In this document: positions 7,884 through 15,999 of the stretch, one piece after another
Numbering within the stretch: the stretch's first letter is position 1
Layout of the letters: each line of letters starts with the position of its first letter
Assembly (NCBI GenBank): GCA_024401275.1
Contig: JAKSLJ010000010.1
Location: forward strand, 1 to 64,000
Direction of reading: 5' to 3'
Source of the DNA: Bacteroidaceae bacterium
GTDB taxonomy: Bacteria; Bacteroidota; Bacteroidia; Bacteroidales; Bacteroidaceae
DNA length: 64,000 nt
The notes under the pieces: generated by a model
Databases searched by the model: none
What the model was told of the DNA's origin: nothing
The model's input: only the letters and a program-made list of their open reading frames with translations
Made by a program: the position numbers and the translations under genes

Positions 7884-8279
7884 ATGAAAACAATAAATGT
7901 TGTTGCGGCGATAATCGTTCGCGAGGGCAAGGTGTTTGCCACGCAGAGGGGCTACGGCGAATGGAAGGACTGGTGGGAGTTTCCGGGCGGGAAGATTGAG
8001 CCGGGAGAGGACCCGAAGGATGCGCTGCGACGGGAGATCATGGAGGAACTCGCCACGGAGATTGTGGTGGGCGAAAGACTCATCACGGTGGAGCATGATT
8101 ATCCGAAGTTTCACCTCTCGATGCAGTGCTTCGTGTGCTCAGTGGTATCGGGCAAACTGACGCTGCTGGAGCATGAGGCGGCAAAGTGGCTGGCGGCGGA
8201 GGAACTGGATTCGGTGAGATGGCTGCCAGCTGACGAGGGGATCATCACGAAGGTTAGGGAGATTGTTCAGGGCGACTGA
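7884..8279 (+). CDS. mutT: Nudix hydrolase, MutT-type (8-oxo-dGTP diphosphatase-like)
   Basis: 131 residues with a full Nudix box: GGKIEPGEDPKDALRREIME followed by EL (residues about 35-56), providing the REIMEE metal-binding glutamates. The upstream residues MKTINVVAAIIVREGKVFATQR and WWEFPGG fit the MutT/CTP pyrophosphohydrolase group that clears 8-oxo-dGTP from the nucleotide pool. Base composition is visibly more G+C-rich than the flanks. Its first 37 bases and leader are duplicated at 7511-7573, so the promoter region has been rearranged. Confidence 0.9.
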   Translation: MKTINVVAAIIVREGKVFATQRGYGEWKDWWEFPGGKIEPGEDPKDALRREIMEELATEIVVGERLITVEHDYPKFHLSMQCFVCSVVSGKLTLLEHEAAKWLAAEELDSVRWLPADEGIITKVREIVQGD

Positions 8280-8304
8280 TTGACTGACGGAATAGGCGCG
8301 GAAA

Positions 8305-8330
8305 TCAGTCAGTCAGTCATCAGTCAGTCA
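8305..8330. repeat. 26-bp GACT-type repeat, right copy
   Basis: Exact reverse complement of 119-144. A further 15-base run of the unit lies at 8436-8450. Apart from these repeats, bases 8280-8567 hold nothing I can name. Confidence 0.85.
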
Positions 8331-8567
8331 AAGGGCGTGAGGCGGCGAAAAGGCTTACACATCTATATATTATTATTATAATTAAGGAATAATATTGTCA
8401 TAATAATCGCGAGGAAATTCAAGGTCACTCATTTTTGACTGACTGACTGATTGCGAGAGCAAGGAACTTCTGGCAAAAAGAAGCGCGGGACGCATCAAAA
8501 AGCCTAGCTACATCGTATAGAGCAACTGGCTTTGGGGGATTACCTTAGAGTCGACAATTTCATCTCA

Positions 8568-8792
8568 TCATCGTTTCTTCTCATCCATTTCCGCCCATAT
8601 CTTTCGGTACATAGCGCGTTGAGGATTCAACTTGCCAAGAAGCGAAAACACAGATGCCGGCATAGTGTGATTACTGCCACACTTTGTGCATGGCATAGGC
8701 ATACTAAACACCGTTGCATTGTACTCAAAGTCCGCTGCGGTAAACTTGTTGCCGCACTCGTCGCAGATAAATAATGTCTTTCCTCGTAGCAT
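8568..8792 (-). CDS. Small zinc-ribbon protein
   Basis: 74 residues with CDEC near the N-terminus and CTKC about 23 residues later, a four-cysteine zinc ribbon. The tail ASVFSLLGKLNPQRAMY is shared with the protein at 9465-9677, so the two are paralogues. No DNA-binding or catalytic motif beyond the ribbon. Function unknown. Confidence 0.65.
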   Translation of the reverse strand: MLRGKTLFICDECGNKFTAADFEYNATVFSMPMPCTKCGSNHTMPASVFSLLGKLNPQRAMYRKIWAEMDEKKR

Positions 8793-8979
8793 AATAATTC
8801 ATTTTTTGTTAATATTTTGATATGATATTGTTATTTTGTCATAATAATCCTCATACTAATCTGTAAGTATAAGAATTGCCATTAGTATTCTCCAGAAGTT
8901 CTTCATACATTCAATATTTTTTTGTTTAGTTACAACAAGCATTCTAACAGAACCTTATACCACGTCTCTACATAGTATG

Positions 8980-9375
8980 TTACTCTTGCAGCTGTACATT
9001 TTCCAGGAACTGTCCTGCAGTTCCCGGGAAAGCCTGATCTTCTCCTACGAAGAAATTGCAATTGTATTTTACAGTGTAAAGATACACATACAGATTTGCC
9101 AGTTTCTCCTGTAGCACAAATCCTTCTTCGCAATCAAACTCGGATTTAACAACGATGTCAAAGTATTCAGAATCAAGATCTTCGGCATTTCCTGCTTTCA
9201 TAGCCTTCTTCAATGCGTTCTTAAAGTAGCTTGTAGTTTTTGTTACGTTTTGTTTACGCTTCAAAGCTCGAAAGAAAACCTTGTCAAGATATCTCTCGTA
9301 GAACATTATGGTTTTTCTGAATTGGCGTAAAGAAATTCTTTTGTTTCTTTTCTTTTCCATAGTAAAGTCTCTCAT
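8980..9375 (-). CDS. Unknown basic protein
   Basis: 131 residues, very basic in the first 60 (KKRNKRISLRQFRK, ALKRKQNVTK) and acidic after. No family recognised. A second ATG five codons in (MEKKRNKR) is an equally good start. It lies between the two zinc-ribbon paralogues on the same strand. Confidence 0.55.
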   Translation of the reverse strand: MRDFTMEKKRNKRISLRQFRKTIMFYERYLDKVFFRALKRKQNVTKTTSYFKNALKKAMKAGNAEDLDSEYFDIVVKSEFDCEEGFVLQEKLANLYVYLYTVKYNCNFFVGEDQAFPGTAGQFLENVQLQE

Positions 9376-9464
9376 TGATTAAAATGTGAATAACGAAAGT
9401 TTCCCACCCTTGCAAACGAACTAAAAGAAATTTGGCCTTACAGTTAACCTTATCAGTCATTTCC

Positions 9465-9677
9465 TCACCTTTTCTTCTTATCCATTACCGCCCAGATTTC
9501 TAGAAAAAATGCGCGTAGAGGGTTCAATCTACCAGATTGCGAAAACATTGGTGCAGGCATAGTGTGATAACTACCACACTTCGTGCATGGCATCGGTGAT
9601 AAAATACAAGTTGGTCCCATTTCTGCGGCAAAAGCTTCAAAACGGTTGCCGCATTCATCACACTTAAAAGTCGTCAT
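9465..9677 (-). CDS. Small zinc-ribbon protein, paralogue of 8568-8792
   Basis: 70 residues from ATG 9677 (MTTFKCDECGNRF). CDEC and CTKC ribbons and the PMPCTKCGSYHTMPAPMFS segment match the first copy closely. An in-frame ATG at 9710 would add 11 residues unlike the paralogue, so 9677 is preferred. Confidence 0.65.
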   Translation of the reverse strand: MTTFKCDECGNRFEAFAAEMGPTCILSPMPCTKCGSYHTMPAPMFSQSGRLNPLRAFFLEIWAVMDKKKR

Positions 9678-9742
9678 TCCAAATACCATAAGCTCACAAA
9701 TTAATAACATTTATATTCTGTGCTGTAAAATACAATACGTTG

Positions 9743-9850
9743 AACTCTCCGCACAGCCCTCGATAAGGAGCACCACTCAAAGAAAGCATACCTTTATCCG
9801 CCATCTATAGGCCTTTGTATAGAAATCCTTGATATTCTATGCGGAGAGTT
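9743..9850 (-). ncRNA. Candidate structured RNA or leader upstream of zinc-ribbon gene
   Basis: The element is closed by a perfect 11-bp inverted repeat, AACTCTCCGCA (9743-9753) and TGCGGAGAGTT (9840-9850). An inner arm pairs GATAAAGG with CCTTATC on the minus strand. On that strand it ends about 65 bases before the zinc-ribbon gene at 9677. It may be a cis-regulatory leader, a small RNA, or a short palindromic mobile relic. Strand is inferred from the neighbour. Confidence 0.4.
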
Positions 9851-9871
9851 AGCAAATGTATGTGTATTTTA

Positions 9872-10066
9872 TTACCTCTTACAGCTATTTTGCTTCTGCT
9901 TCTTGCTTCTTATGACAATCTTTGCCGTAAGAGCAATGGCAGTAATTAAGAGACCTGAAATAGTGTGAAGCGGACCAAATGTAGGTTTAGGACAAACTAT
10001 CATATAAAAAGAATTTGAAGATTGTTGCAGGAATAAGCCTGCGCTTTTGACTTTGTAACGAGGCAA
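9872..10066 (-). CDS. Possible small membrane protein
   Basis: 64 residues with one hydrophobic segment (TISGLLITAIALTAKIVI) followed by RSKKQKQ. It follows the glycine-zipper gene on the same strand by 18 bases. No family recognised and it may be chance; kept as a low-confidence call. Confidence 0.25.
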   Translation of the reverse strand: MPRYKVKSAGLFLQQSSNSFYMIVCPKPTFGPLHTISGLLITAIALTAKIVIRSKKQKQNSCKR

Positions 10067-10084
10067 AGCCCCGTTGCAATAGAA

Positions 10085-11212
10085 TCAATGAAACCAAGAA
10101 CAAATTTTCTTGACGGCACTGGAACTTGCGATACCGCCACCAATACCACCTATTACACCTCCTATTATGGTGCCAGGACCAGGAAAAATCGCAGAGCCTA
10201 GAGCTGCTCCTGCGCTAGCGCCAGCCCAACCACCACCAACACTTGCGGCATTGCTTGCCGTGTTCTCGGCAAATTCTCTTCCAGAGATCTTGCCACGACA
10301 GAGATTAACAGCATCAGGGATTGTGGTACCGACAAAAACGACACTGCTCACAACAGCATTAGTGCGAAGTGCCTTGGTTATCACATTGGTTGCAGCCGCG
10401 CCTGCAACTTGCTTACCTGCGATAACAGAAGCAGTCTTTGTGAGAACATGCTTACCAACTTCTGTCTTCATGGCAGACTGTACGGTAGGCTTGATCGCAT
10501 TAGTAGCAATGGCAGCAAAATTACGGCCAACCTGTGTGCGAAGTAATTGCTGAGCAGCAACTCCTGTACACATAGTCGTTACGCCAGACTTAGCGGCTTG
10601 TTTGCTGGCATGTTTCAAAGCCTCGCGATGAGTCATGCCATTTGACTTGGCTGAACAATAAGCCACAGCAAACGAAAGGCCACAAGCAAAACCGCAAGCA
10701 ACAGCCTGAGTCTGCACGTCAAACTTAATGGAGTCAACATTGCCAGCCTTGGCAATACGACAAGCCTCATCGTAAGTGTAATGTCCCTTTATGACAATTT
10801 GGTCTGCCCTGTTAGGGTCTGTAACACCAGGAACCTGACCATCTGAGATTCGGCCACGCATTAAACGTACAGCCTCATCATACTGGTCCTTAGGAACTTC
10901 CAGCTTCATGCCGTCATAGCGGAAGGTTCCGTTCTCGAACGCAGCACCTACAGATTTTGAAGCATCTGCACAGTACTTAGTTTGGATCTGCACACCATTG
11001 ACAATGCGGTCAGCTCCATTCTTGGCGTTATCCACACCAACCTTCTCCACAGATTTGCCACTCCATGCATCATGCATAGCATTAGCATCTTCAGCAGCAA
11101 AGCCATGACCTTGTCGGCTGTGGTACTTTGTCCACTGCTGTTCGTTAGTACACTCGGTAGAAGCTACAGAAGCTACACCATTAACTGTCTCACGGAAATT
11201 CTTATTTGTCAT
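10085..11212 (-). CDS. Unknown protein with C-terminal glycine-zipper membrane region
   Basis: 375 residues. The N-terminal half (YHSRQGHGFAAEDANAMHD, NAKNGADRIVNGVQIQTKYC) is polar and well structured. The C-terminal half is Ala/Gly-rich, ending in a glycine zipper (GGGWAGASAGAALGSAIFPGPG then GGVIGGIGGG), a pattern that inserts into or spans membranes. I recall similar full-length proteins in many unrelated bacteria, always without assigned function, which suggests horizontal spread. The GHGFAAE and GADRIVNG segments resemble nuclease- or toxin-like N-termini, but no catalytic set can be proved. It stands alone on the minus strand within the island. Confidence 0.7.
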   Translation of the reverse strand: MTNKNFRETVNGVASVASTECTNEQQWTKYHSRQGHGFAAEDANAMHDAWSGKSVEKVGVDNAKNGADRIVNGVQIQTKYCADASKSVGAAFENGTFRYDGMKLEVPKDQYDEAVRLMRGRISDGQVPGVTDPNRADQIVIKGHYTYDEACRIAKAGNVDSIKFDVQTQAVACGFACGLSFAVAYCSAKSNGMTHREALKHASKQAAKSGVTTMCTGVAAQQLLRTQVGRNFAAIATNAIKPTVQSAMKTEVGKHVLTKTASVIAGKQVAGAAATNVITKALRTNAVVSSVVFVGTTIPDAVNLCRGKISGREFAENTASNAASVGGGWAGASAGAALGSAIFPGPGTIIGGVIGGIGGGIASSSAVKKICSWFH

Positions 11213-11363
11213 TAATACAAATTTAAGAATTATAGTAATACGACGTCTTTAAAACCTATAATCACGGTAACTGACTATGGCGATGGGGCTTCCGTCATTG
11301 CCCACCCATCTTGTTAGCAATCTTTCTTCAACCTATTTGGCGAGGAGCAGAATTGCTACAATC

Positions 11364-11699
11364 TTAGTATACAACATCCATAGTAAGGTCACTATCGTCA
11401 TCAAGATACCAGCCACCTTCTATGTCGAATGTCGTAATATCGTCATCATAATCCATGTGTTCGAAATAAACATAGGAATCCTCATCAAACTGTTCCAACT
11501 GCTCAATGATGTCTTCTACCCACAAGTCTCCACAGCAATAGTCTGCTTCAGAGTGCAAGCACACATCGCCATCTTCATCCACATAGATCTCATCAACTGT
11601 ATAGCAGTCACAATCCTGATCTGAGAAACTGAGTTCACAATTAATCGGACCATTTTCCTGGATGTCATATAACCAATAAAGTAAACGTTTTACTTTCAT
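11364..11699 (-). CDS. Unknown highly acidic protein
   Basis: 111 residues, about one third Asp or Glu, with repeated DDD/DED runs and six Cys. No family recognised. The charge suggests a DNA mimic, a metal-binding protein or an antitoxin-like partner, none of which can be shown here. Upstream 11700-11941 holds no gene. Confidence 0.6.
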   Translation of the reverse strand: MKVKRLLYWLYDIQENGPINCELSFSDQDCDCYTVDEIYVDEDGDVCLHSEADYCCGDLWVEDIIEQLEQFDEDSYVYFEHMDYDDDITTFDIEGGWYLDDDSDLTMDVVY

Positions 11700-11941
11700 A
11701 ACAAAAAATTAAAGTTATAATGACCTCTTTTCCTCAGATAAAGCGCAAAATGCTCGTTTATCTGTCAATGAGACTTCGGTCCTTGTCCCATTTTTCATCA
11801 TCACAAAAGTATTTTTGTTCTGACATTGCAAAGATACGGCATTTGCCATACCGTTCGCCACTTATTTTCAGAAAGTATTGGTTCAGATGAAGATGAACCA
11901 ATACAAATATAGCTTTACCATTTAAGGAGGTTCATGCAAAT

Positions 11942-12907
11942 CTATGCCGTGAGATACCCAGCAAGCTCTTTCGCATATAATGAACGCTTGAGCTTATCAA
12001 ACGCTTTCATATATATCTTGCGAACACCTTCACGTGACATACCCATGTCCGTGGCAATCTCATCGAATGTCATCTGCTGGCATCCTATACCGAAATACCG
12101 ACTTACAATGAACACCTCACGTTCACTTAAAGTATGGGCTAAAAGATACTCCACACCCTCACACAACAAGTTTTCTTCCACAGCCAAATCCGTAGAGTTC
12201 GCCGAAGCAAATTTATAAACCACAGTCTGTTTGCTGTCGTCCGAAACCAACTCGTCAGTACTCATGGACTTACGAGATGCAGCAATGGTAGAATGTAGAC
12301 TAACAACATTGGTATTAGTTGAAGCTGCAAACTCTTCAACAGACATAGGTATATCTGTCCTCTGCTCCATTTCCTTGCGCTTACGATTGTATTTAACCAG
12401 CAGTTTTTGTTGGCTTAACGGAATACGAACAGCATTACTATAACGATAAAGAGCTTCAATGATGAATTTGCGAATCCAAGACTCTGCATAAGTGATGAAT
12501 TTGCATTCATGGGAGTCATCAAACATTTCAGCTGCCTTAACGAGCCCTATATTTCCCTCCGAAATAAGGTCGGAGACAGTCAATACTGAGCAACCGCTGC
12601 ATTGGTTATAATAGTTAGCAACACTTATAACAAATCGAAGATTTGCATTGATGAGAGCCACTTTTGCACACTCCCCCTCATAGCCGCCTTTTTTCATGGT
12701 TCGTATCAGGCGTGCCTCCTCTTCGCATGAGACACAAGAATACTGTCTTACCTCGTTGAGATAAGATGACAATTCGCGCTCGTCTCTATCCATAATGGAG
12801 AGAGAAGACACCTTGAAAGACTTCATATTGTTTGAAGTCTTCTTGTTAACACACTTGGAAACTGAAGGGTTGCCGAAAACATTCTCTGAATTACGCATAT
12901 TCATCAT
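11942..12907 (-). CDS. Accessory sigma-70 family RNA polymerase sigma factor
   Basis: 321 residues with region 1.2 (LSSYLNEVRQY, 47-56), region 2 (LINANLRFVISVANYY; DLISEGNIGLVKAAEMFD; FITYAESWIRKFIIEAL, 85-153), region 3 (about 160-225) and region 4 with helix-turn-helix (LSEREVFIVSRYFGI; TFDEIATDMGMSREGVRKIY, about 258-305). It resembles the Bacteroidota housekeeping RpoD in layout but with many substitutions and a divergent N-terminus, so it is a group-2-like or island-borne sigma factor. Its position among accessory genes suggests it may serve them. Confidence 0.9.
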   Translation of the reverse strand: MMNMRNSENVFGNPSVSKCVNKKTSNNMKSFKVSSLSIMDRDERELSSYLNEVRQYSCVSCEEEARLIRTMKKGGYEGECAKVALINANLRFVISVANYYNQCSGCSVLTVSDLISEGNIGLVKAAEMFDDSHECKFITYAESWIRKFIIEALYRYSNAVRIPLSQQKLLVKYNRKRKEMEQRTDIPMSVEEFAASTNTNVVSLHSTIAASRKSMSTDELVSDDSKQTVVYKFASANSTDLAVEENLLCEGVEYLLAHTLSEREVFIVSRYFGIGCQQMTFDEIATDMGMSREGVRKIYMKAFDKLKRSLYAKELAGYLTA

Positions 12908-13062
12908 ACTAGATAGAATTTACGTGATAGCTCAACTTTGTTCATATCCTTGCGGATTATGGCGATGTTCAGCGTGAGCTTATAACTACCATCGCATTCT
13001 TTTTTTATTTTATTTAGAGAATTTCGGCAACACCCTCTGGTGTGTCGTTGTTATTTTGGGCG

Positions 13063-13070
13063 CAAAGTTA
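13063..13070 (-). promoter_or_regulatory. -7 element for the sigma factor gene
   Basis: TAACTTTG on the minus strand, giving a predicted leader of about 150 bases that includes a small ACACC/GGTGT hairpin. The intergenic stretch 12908-13141 holds nothing else I can name. Confidence 0.5.
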
Positions 13071-13141
13071 CGATGTTTTCACAAATCTCGCAACTATTTC
13101 TTTGTATTCCTTGGTTCACAAAGTGGTGAACCTGACATTTT

Positions 13142-14086
13142 TTACCCAAATTTGGTTGTCATATATCCGTGATACCATTTCATGGCAACGAAAAAAGCCC
13201 CATAGGTTATCTCCCTAATAGATTCACTGTATTCAGTGAGAAGCTGTCCACTAAGCAGAAAGTCTGGGTGTGTCTTCTGATAGTGACTATAGCGGTTTGA
13301 TATATTACCGAGGAAATCAAGAACCCACTTTATCTCATGGCAGCAATCCTTATATGGGAACTTAGGATCAATCCAGTTAGGTTTTCCATTTGGTAGTTTG
13401 TTAACTTCCGTTGTTAAAAACTTCATCCTGTTATTGAATGTGACACAAGTGTCTCCACCTGTAGTGGCAGTGATTACACCTGCCTGAACCATTGTTTCAA
13501 GCATATTTTCCAACACCTGACGCATATCATTAAACGGAAGATAAGAGATATCTTTGTAATTCTTTAGAATAGCCTTCATCTGTGTAAGTGTATTGAGATA
13601 TCCTTTACTAAACAATTCAAGACATTCCTGATGATTACTGAAGTAATGCAACTCATTATCAAGAGCTTTTACTATCTTATCGTAAAGAGTCTCTACCGGA
13701 TCTATCTTGTTGACAACATTCTCTTTTGGTAGTGACACTTCAAGGAAGGCTCGCTGCTTATCAATGTTGCTAGAATAGATAAAAATCATTGTTCCGTGAT
13801 GTCTCTTAACCAAATTCACAGCCTTTATCATTGGCGTTTCATCGCTAGAATCTAAGGGGTTGAGATCCATAATGTCTAGTATTACAGCCTGATACTTATC
13901 TGGATTATCCTTGAACTTTCTTTCAAACTCCTCATAGTTCTCAGCAGGATCCAAAATAAGATTGTATTTCTTGGCTAAGTTAACATCATCCCAAAGATTT
14001 ACTCTATCAGTATCTATCACTTCATTACCATTTTCGTAATCTGGAGCGACAAAATCATCGTCCATCCATAATATATTATAATACAT
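13142..14086 (-). CDS. Receiver-domain protein with unknown C-terminal domain
   Basis: 314 residues. Residues 1-135 read as a response-regulator receiver: acidic pair D9/D10 (ILWMDDD), phospho-acceptor D71 (AVILDIMD), switch Ser105 (FIYSSN) and Lys127 (NKID). The C-terminal 170 residues are helical and not a known DNA-binding output domain. It is the last gene of a three-gene minus-strand operon, five bases after the kinase-like gene. This looks like a signal relay whose output is protein-protein contact rather than transcription. The set recalls two-component-like defence systems such as Detocs, but the domain composition differs. Confidence 0.75.
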   Translation of the reverse strand: MYYNILWMDDDFVAPDYENGNEVIDTDRVNLWDDVNLAKKYNLILDPAENYEEFERKFKDNPDKYQAVILDIMDLNPLDSSDETPMIKAVNLVKRHHGTMIFIYSSNIDKQRAFLEVSLPKENVVNKIDPVETLYDKIVKALDNELHYFSNHQECLELFSKGYLNTLTQMKAILKNYKDISYLPFNDMRQVLENMLETMVQAGVITATTGGDTCVTFNNRMKFLTTEVNKLPNGKPNWIDPKFPYKDCCHEIKWVLDFLGNISNRYSHYQKTHPDFLLSGQLLTEYSESIREITYGAFFVAMKWYHGYMTTKFG

Positions 14087-14091
14087 AGTTG

Positions 14092-15027
14092 CTATATTTT
14101 AGGGATTACTATTATGAATTTCACTTTATATTCGTCATTAGGAGTAGACATGAAGGTTATATCCCCCCCCATATCTAGCATGAAAGTCTTTGCTGCCGCC
14201 ATTCCACGTCCAGTGTTACCTGTATATCCGGCGTGGTACCCAGGATTGAATATCTTAGACGCATCACCTTCGTACTTCTGACCATTATTTTTGATTTCTA
14301 TAACAATTTCATCACCATTTTCCTTCGCACCAATACATACTTTCCGTTCGAGTAAGGTTGTTGTCAATCGTTCGTTAAAAGGAAAGGCATGCTTCTCTAC
14401 ATTCTCCTTAATGTTATACAGAACTTCAGTTTCAAAACCTTCCATGTCAATAGTAGCTCTTATCTCACGATTCATATCTTGGTCATCAACAACACAAATC
14501 TCAAGATCGTCAAAAACTGACGTTATTACCTTTGCCAACAAAACGACTTTCTTTAATTCGCGTTTTTCTTTAACACCTTCTAATTGTTTAAGCCCCTTGA
14601 TAGCTATTTCGCATCTTTGGGGAGCTTTCATCACCAAAGACAAAGCACGTTGGCCTAGATCCGTTTTTGCGAAATAATAGTCACAACCACTAAACAGAAG
14701 AAGATATTTGCCTATCTTTTCTATCATAGGAACTATTACGTTGACGACATGGTTGGTCTGCTCTATGAGTTGTTCCATCTGCGCATCTAAAGAAGAATCA
14801 GTTGTGTTACCTATAGATGACAGGTAGTACCTGATCTTCTCTGCATCTTCTTTAAGTTGCGGTAGTTGATTCTTCAAAGAGTCGGGAAACTCCGATGTCA
14901 TGCAACCTGAATCACAAAGGGCAAAAATCGGCTTCAAAACAGCCATCTTCACCACTGGAATCATATTGTGTTTATTCCTATGAATTTCCTCTATCCGATT
15001 TTGGATCTCGCTTGTTGTCATATTCAT
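14092..15027 (-). CDS. Histidine-kinase-like ATPase
   Basis: 311 residues, soluble. The C-terminal third is a HATPase_c domain: N-box LYNIKENVEKHAF (203-215), G1-like IEIKNNGQ (243-250), F-box IFNPGY (259-264), G2 GNTGRGMAAAKTF (270-282). The N-terminal 190 residues are helical, with no transmembrane segment and no evident H-box phospho-acceptor, so it may act as an ATP-dependent switch or a non-canonical kinase. It follows the membrane-protein gene by 12 bases and precedes the receiver gene by five. Confidence 0.8.
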   Translation of the reverse strand: MNMTTSEIQNRIEEIHRNKHNMIPVVKMAVLKPIFALCDSGCMTSEFPDSLKNQLPQLKEDAEKIRYYLSSIGNTTDSSLDAQMEQLIEQTNHVVNVIVPMIEKIGKYLLLFSGCDYYFAKTDLGQRALSLVMKAPQRCEIAIKGLKQLEGVKEKRELKKVVLLAKVITSVFDDLEICVVDDQDMNREIRATIDMEGFETEVLYNIKENVEKHAFPFNERLTTTLLERKVCIGAKENGDEIVIEIKNNGQKYEGDASKIFNPGYHAGYTGNTGRGMAAAKTFMLDMGGDITFMSTPNDEYKVKFIIVIPKI

Positions 15028-15039
15028 AAACAGTAATTA

Positions 15040-15879
15040 TTAAGCCATGAGGACAACCTCATTCAACATCTTTCCTAATGTCTTACATTTATTTACTACT
15101 TGAGCAAGAGCCTCATGCGGATAAGCCTCATTTTGATAATCATTAGGAACATTTAGAAAAATATCAAGATTAACCTCTCTATTCATTTTTCTAGTATTGG
15201 AAATCATCTTTTTAAGTTTCTTATGCTTCGGACGCAAGATTTCCAATTTCTTGTTGATTTCAGAAATCAACGAGTCTAGCTCACGAATAGCCTTTTCGTT
15301 GGATGCCTTCGCAAAGAATGAAGTTCCTATCATTGTTACACCAGCTATACCCCAACCTATCGGGCCTGCCAATGCAAGTAATGCCGAGCCTCCAGCAACA
15401 CCACTACCAACAGCCAATGCTCCTTCCCCAAGTAATGCTAACGTCGCATTAGTTGCGGCAACTCCTCCCAATGAAGCAATTGCCACACCTGTTGCTGTTC
15501 CGAAAGTCGTCGCAATAGCCATAGCGTCTGTGGGATCCATTGATGCCTTTCCACTTGAATGCTTAGAGGATAGTTTTATACGATCCTTACCTTCTACCTC
15601 CCATTTCATGGATTGGGAGAAATCTTTTGCATAAGCATGTGCACGATCAATCCCCATAACCAAAATCTCGTCACAATTCTTCAATTCTCGCACATACTGT
15701 TTAACGCGCATAATTTGATAGACAGACTCCTTACGCAAATGATATAAACGTAAAGCATCAAAACTGAGATCCTCACCTTCTTGCTGATACTCTTGTAGCA
15801 AATCCTTGAATTCTGACTCTTTTCGTTTGCGATCGTCAGCACCTGTTATAGGATTTAATATAGAACTTAATATTCCCAT
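15040..15879 (-). CDS. Gly/Ala-rich membrane-inserting protein, putative effector
   Basis: 279 residues, first gene of the three-gene operon. Residues 1-112 are polar and helical; 118-190 are a long Ala/Gly-rich hydrophobic block (two or more segments, with GPIGWGIAGVTMIG) resembling a hairpin that inserts into membranes; 195-235 is a coiled coil (LISEINKKLEILRPKHKKLKK). There is no signal peptide. Soluble flanks around a buried hydrophobic hairpin are typical of pore-forming proteins held inactive until triggered. I infer it is the killing or membrane-depolarising arm of the module. Confidence 0.7.
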   Translation of the reverse strand: MGILSSILNPITGADDRKRKESEFKDLLQEYQQEGEDLSFDALRLYHLRKESVYQIMRVKQYVRELKNCDEILVMGIDRAHAYAKDFSQSMKWEVEGKDRIKLSSKHSSGKASMDPTDAMAIATTFGTATGVAIASLGGVAATNATLALLGEGALAVGSGVAGGSALLALAGPIGWGIAGVTMIGTSFFAKASNEKAIRELDSLISEINKKLEILRPKHKKLKKMISNTRKMNREVNLDIFLNVPNDYQNEAYPHEALAQVVNKCKTLGKMLNEVVLMA

Positions 15880-15906
15880 TTGTCAAACAAAATTATTAAT
15901 CTGGCA

Positions 15907-15914
15907 CAAAGATA
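15907..15914 (-). promoter_or_regulatory. -7 element for the kinase/receiver operon
   Basis: TATCTTTG on the minus strand, 28 bases upstream of the first gene of the operon, matching TAnnTTTG. Confidence 0.5.
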
Positions 15915-15999
15915 CGACTATTACCATTATTACGCAACTATATCCTGCAAAATAATTGGTTCAAAAGCAAAAGAACCTCTTCTTCAATAGTTTTTGCCA

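Noticed and set aside
13142..15027. Ordinary two-component system
   Set aside because: The kinase lacks a sensor, membrane segment and evident H-box, and the receiver lacks a DNA-binding domain.
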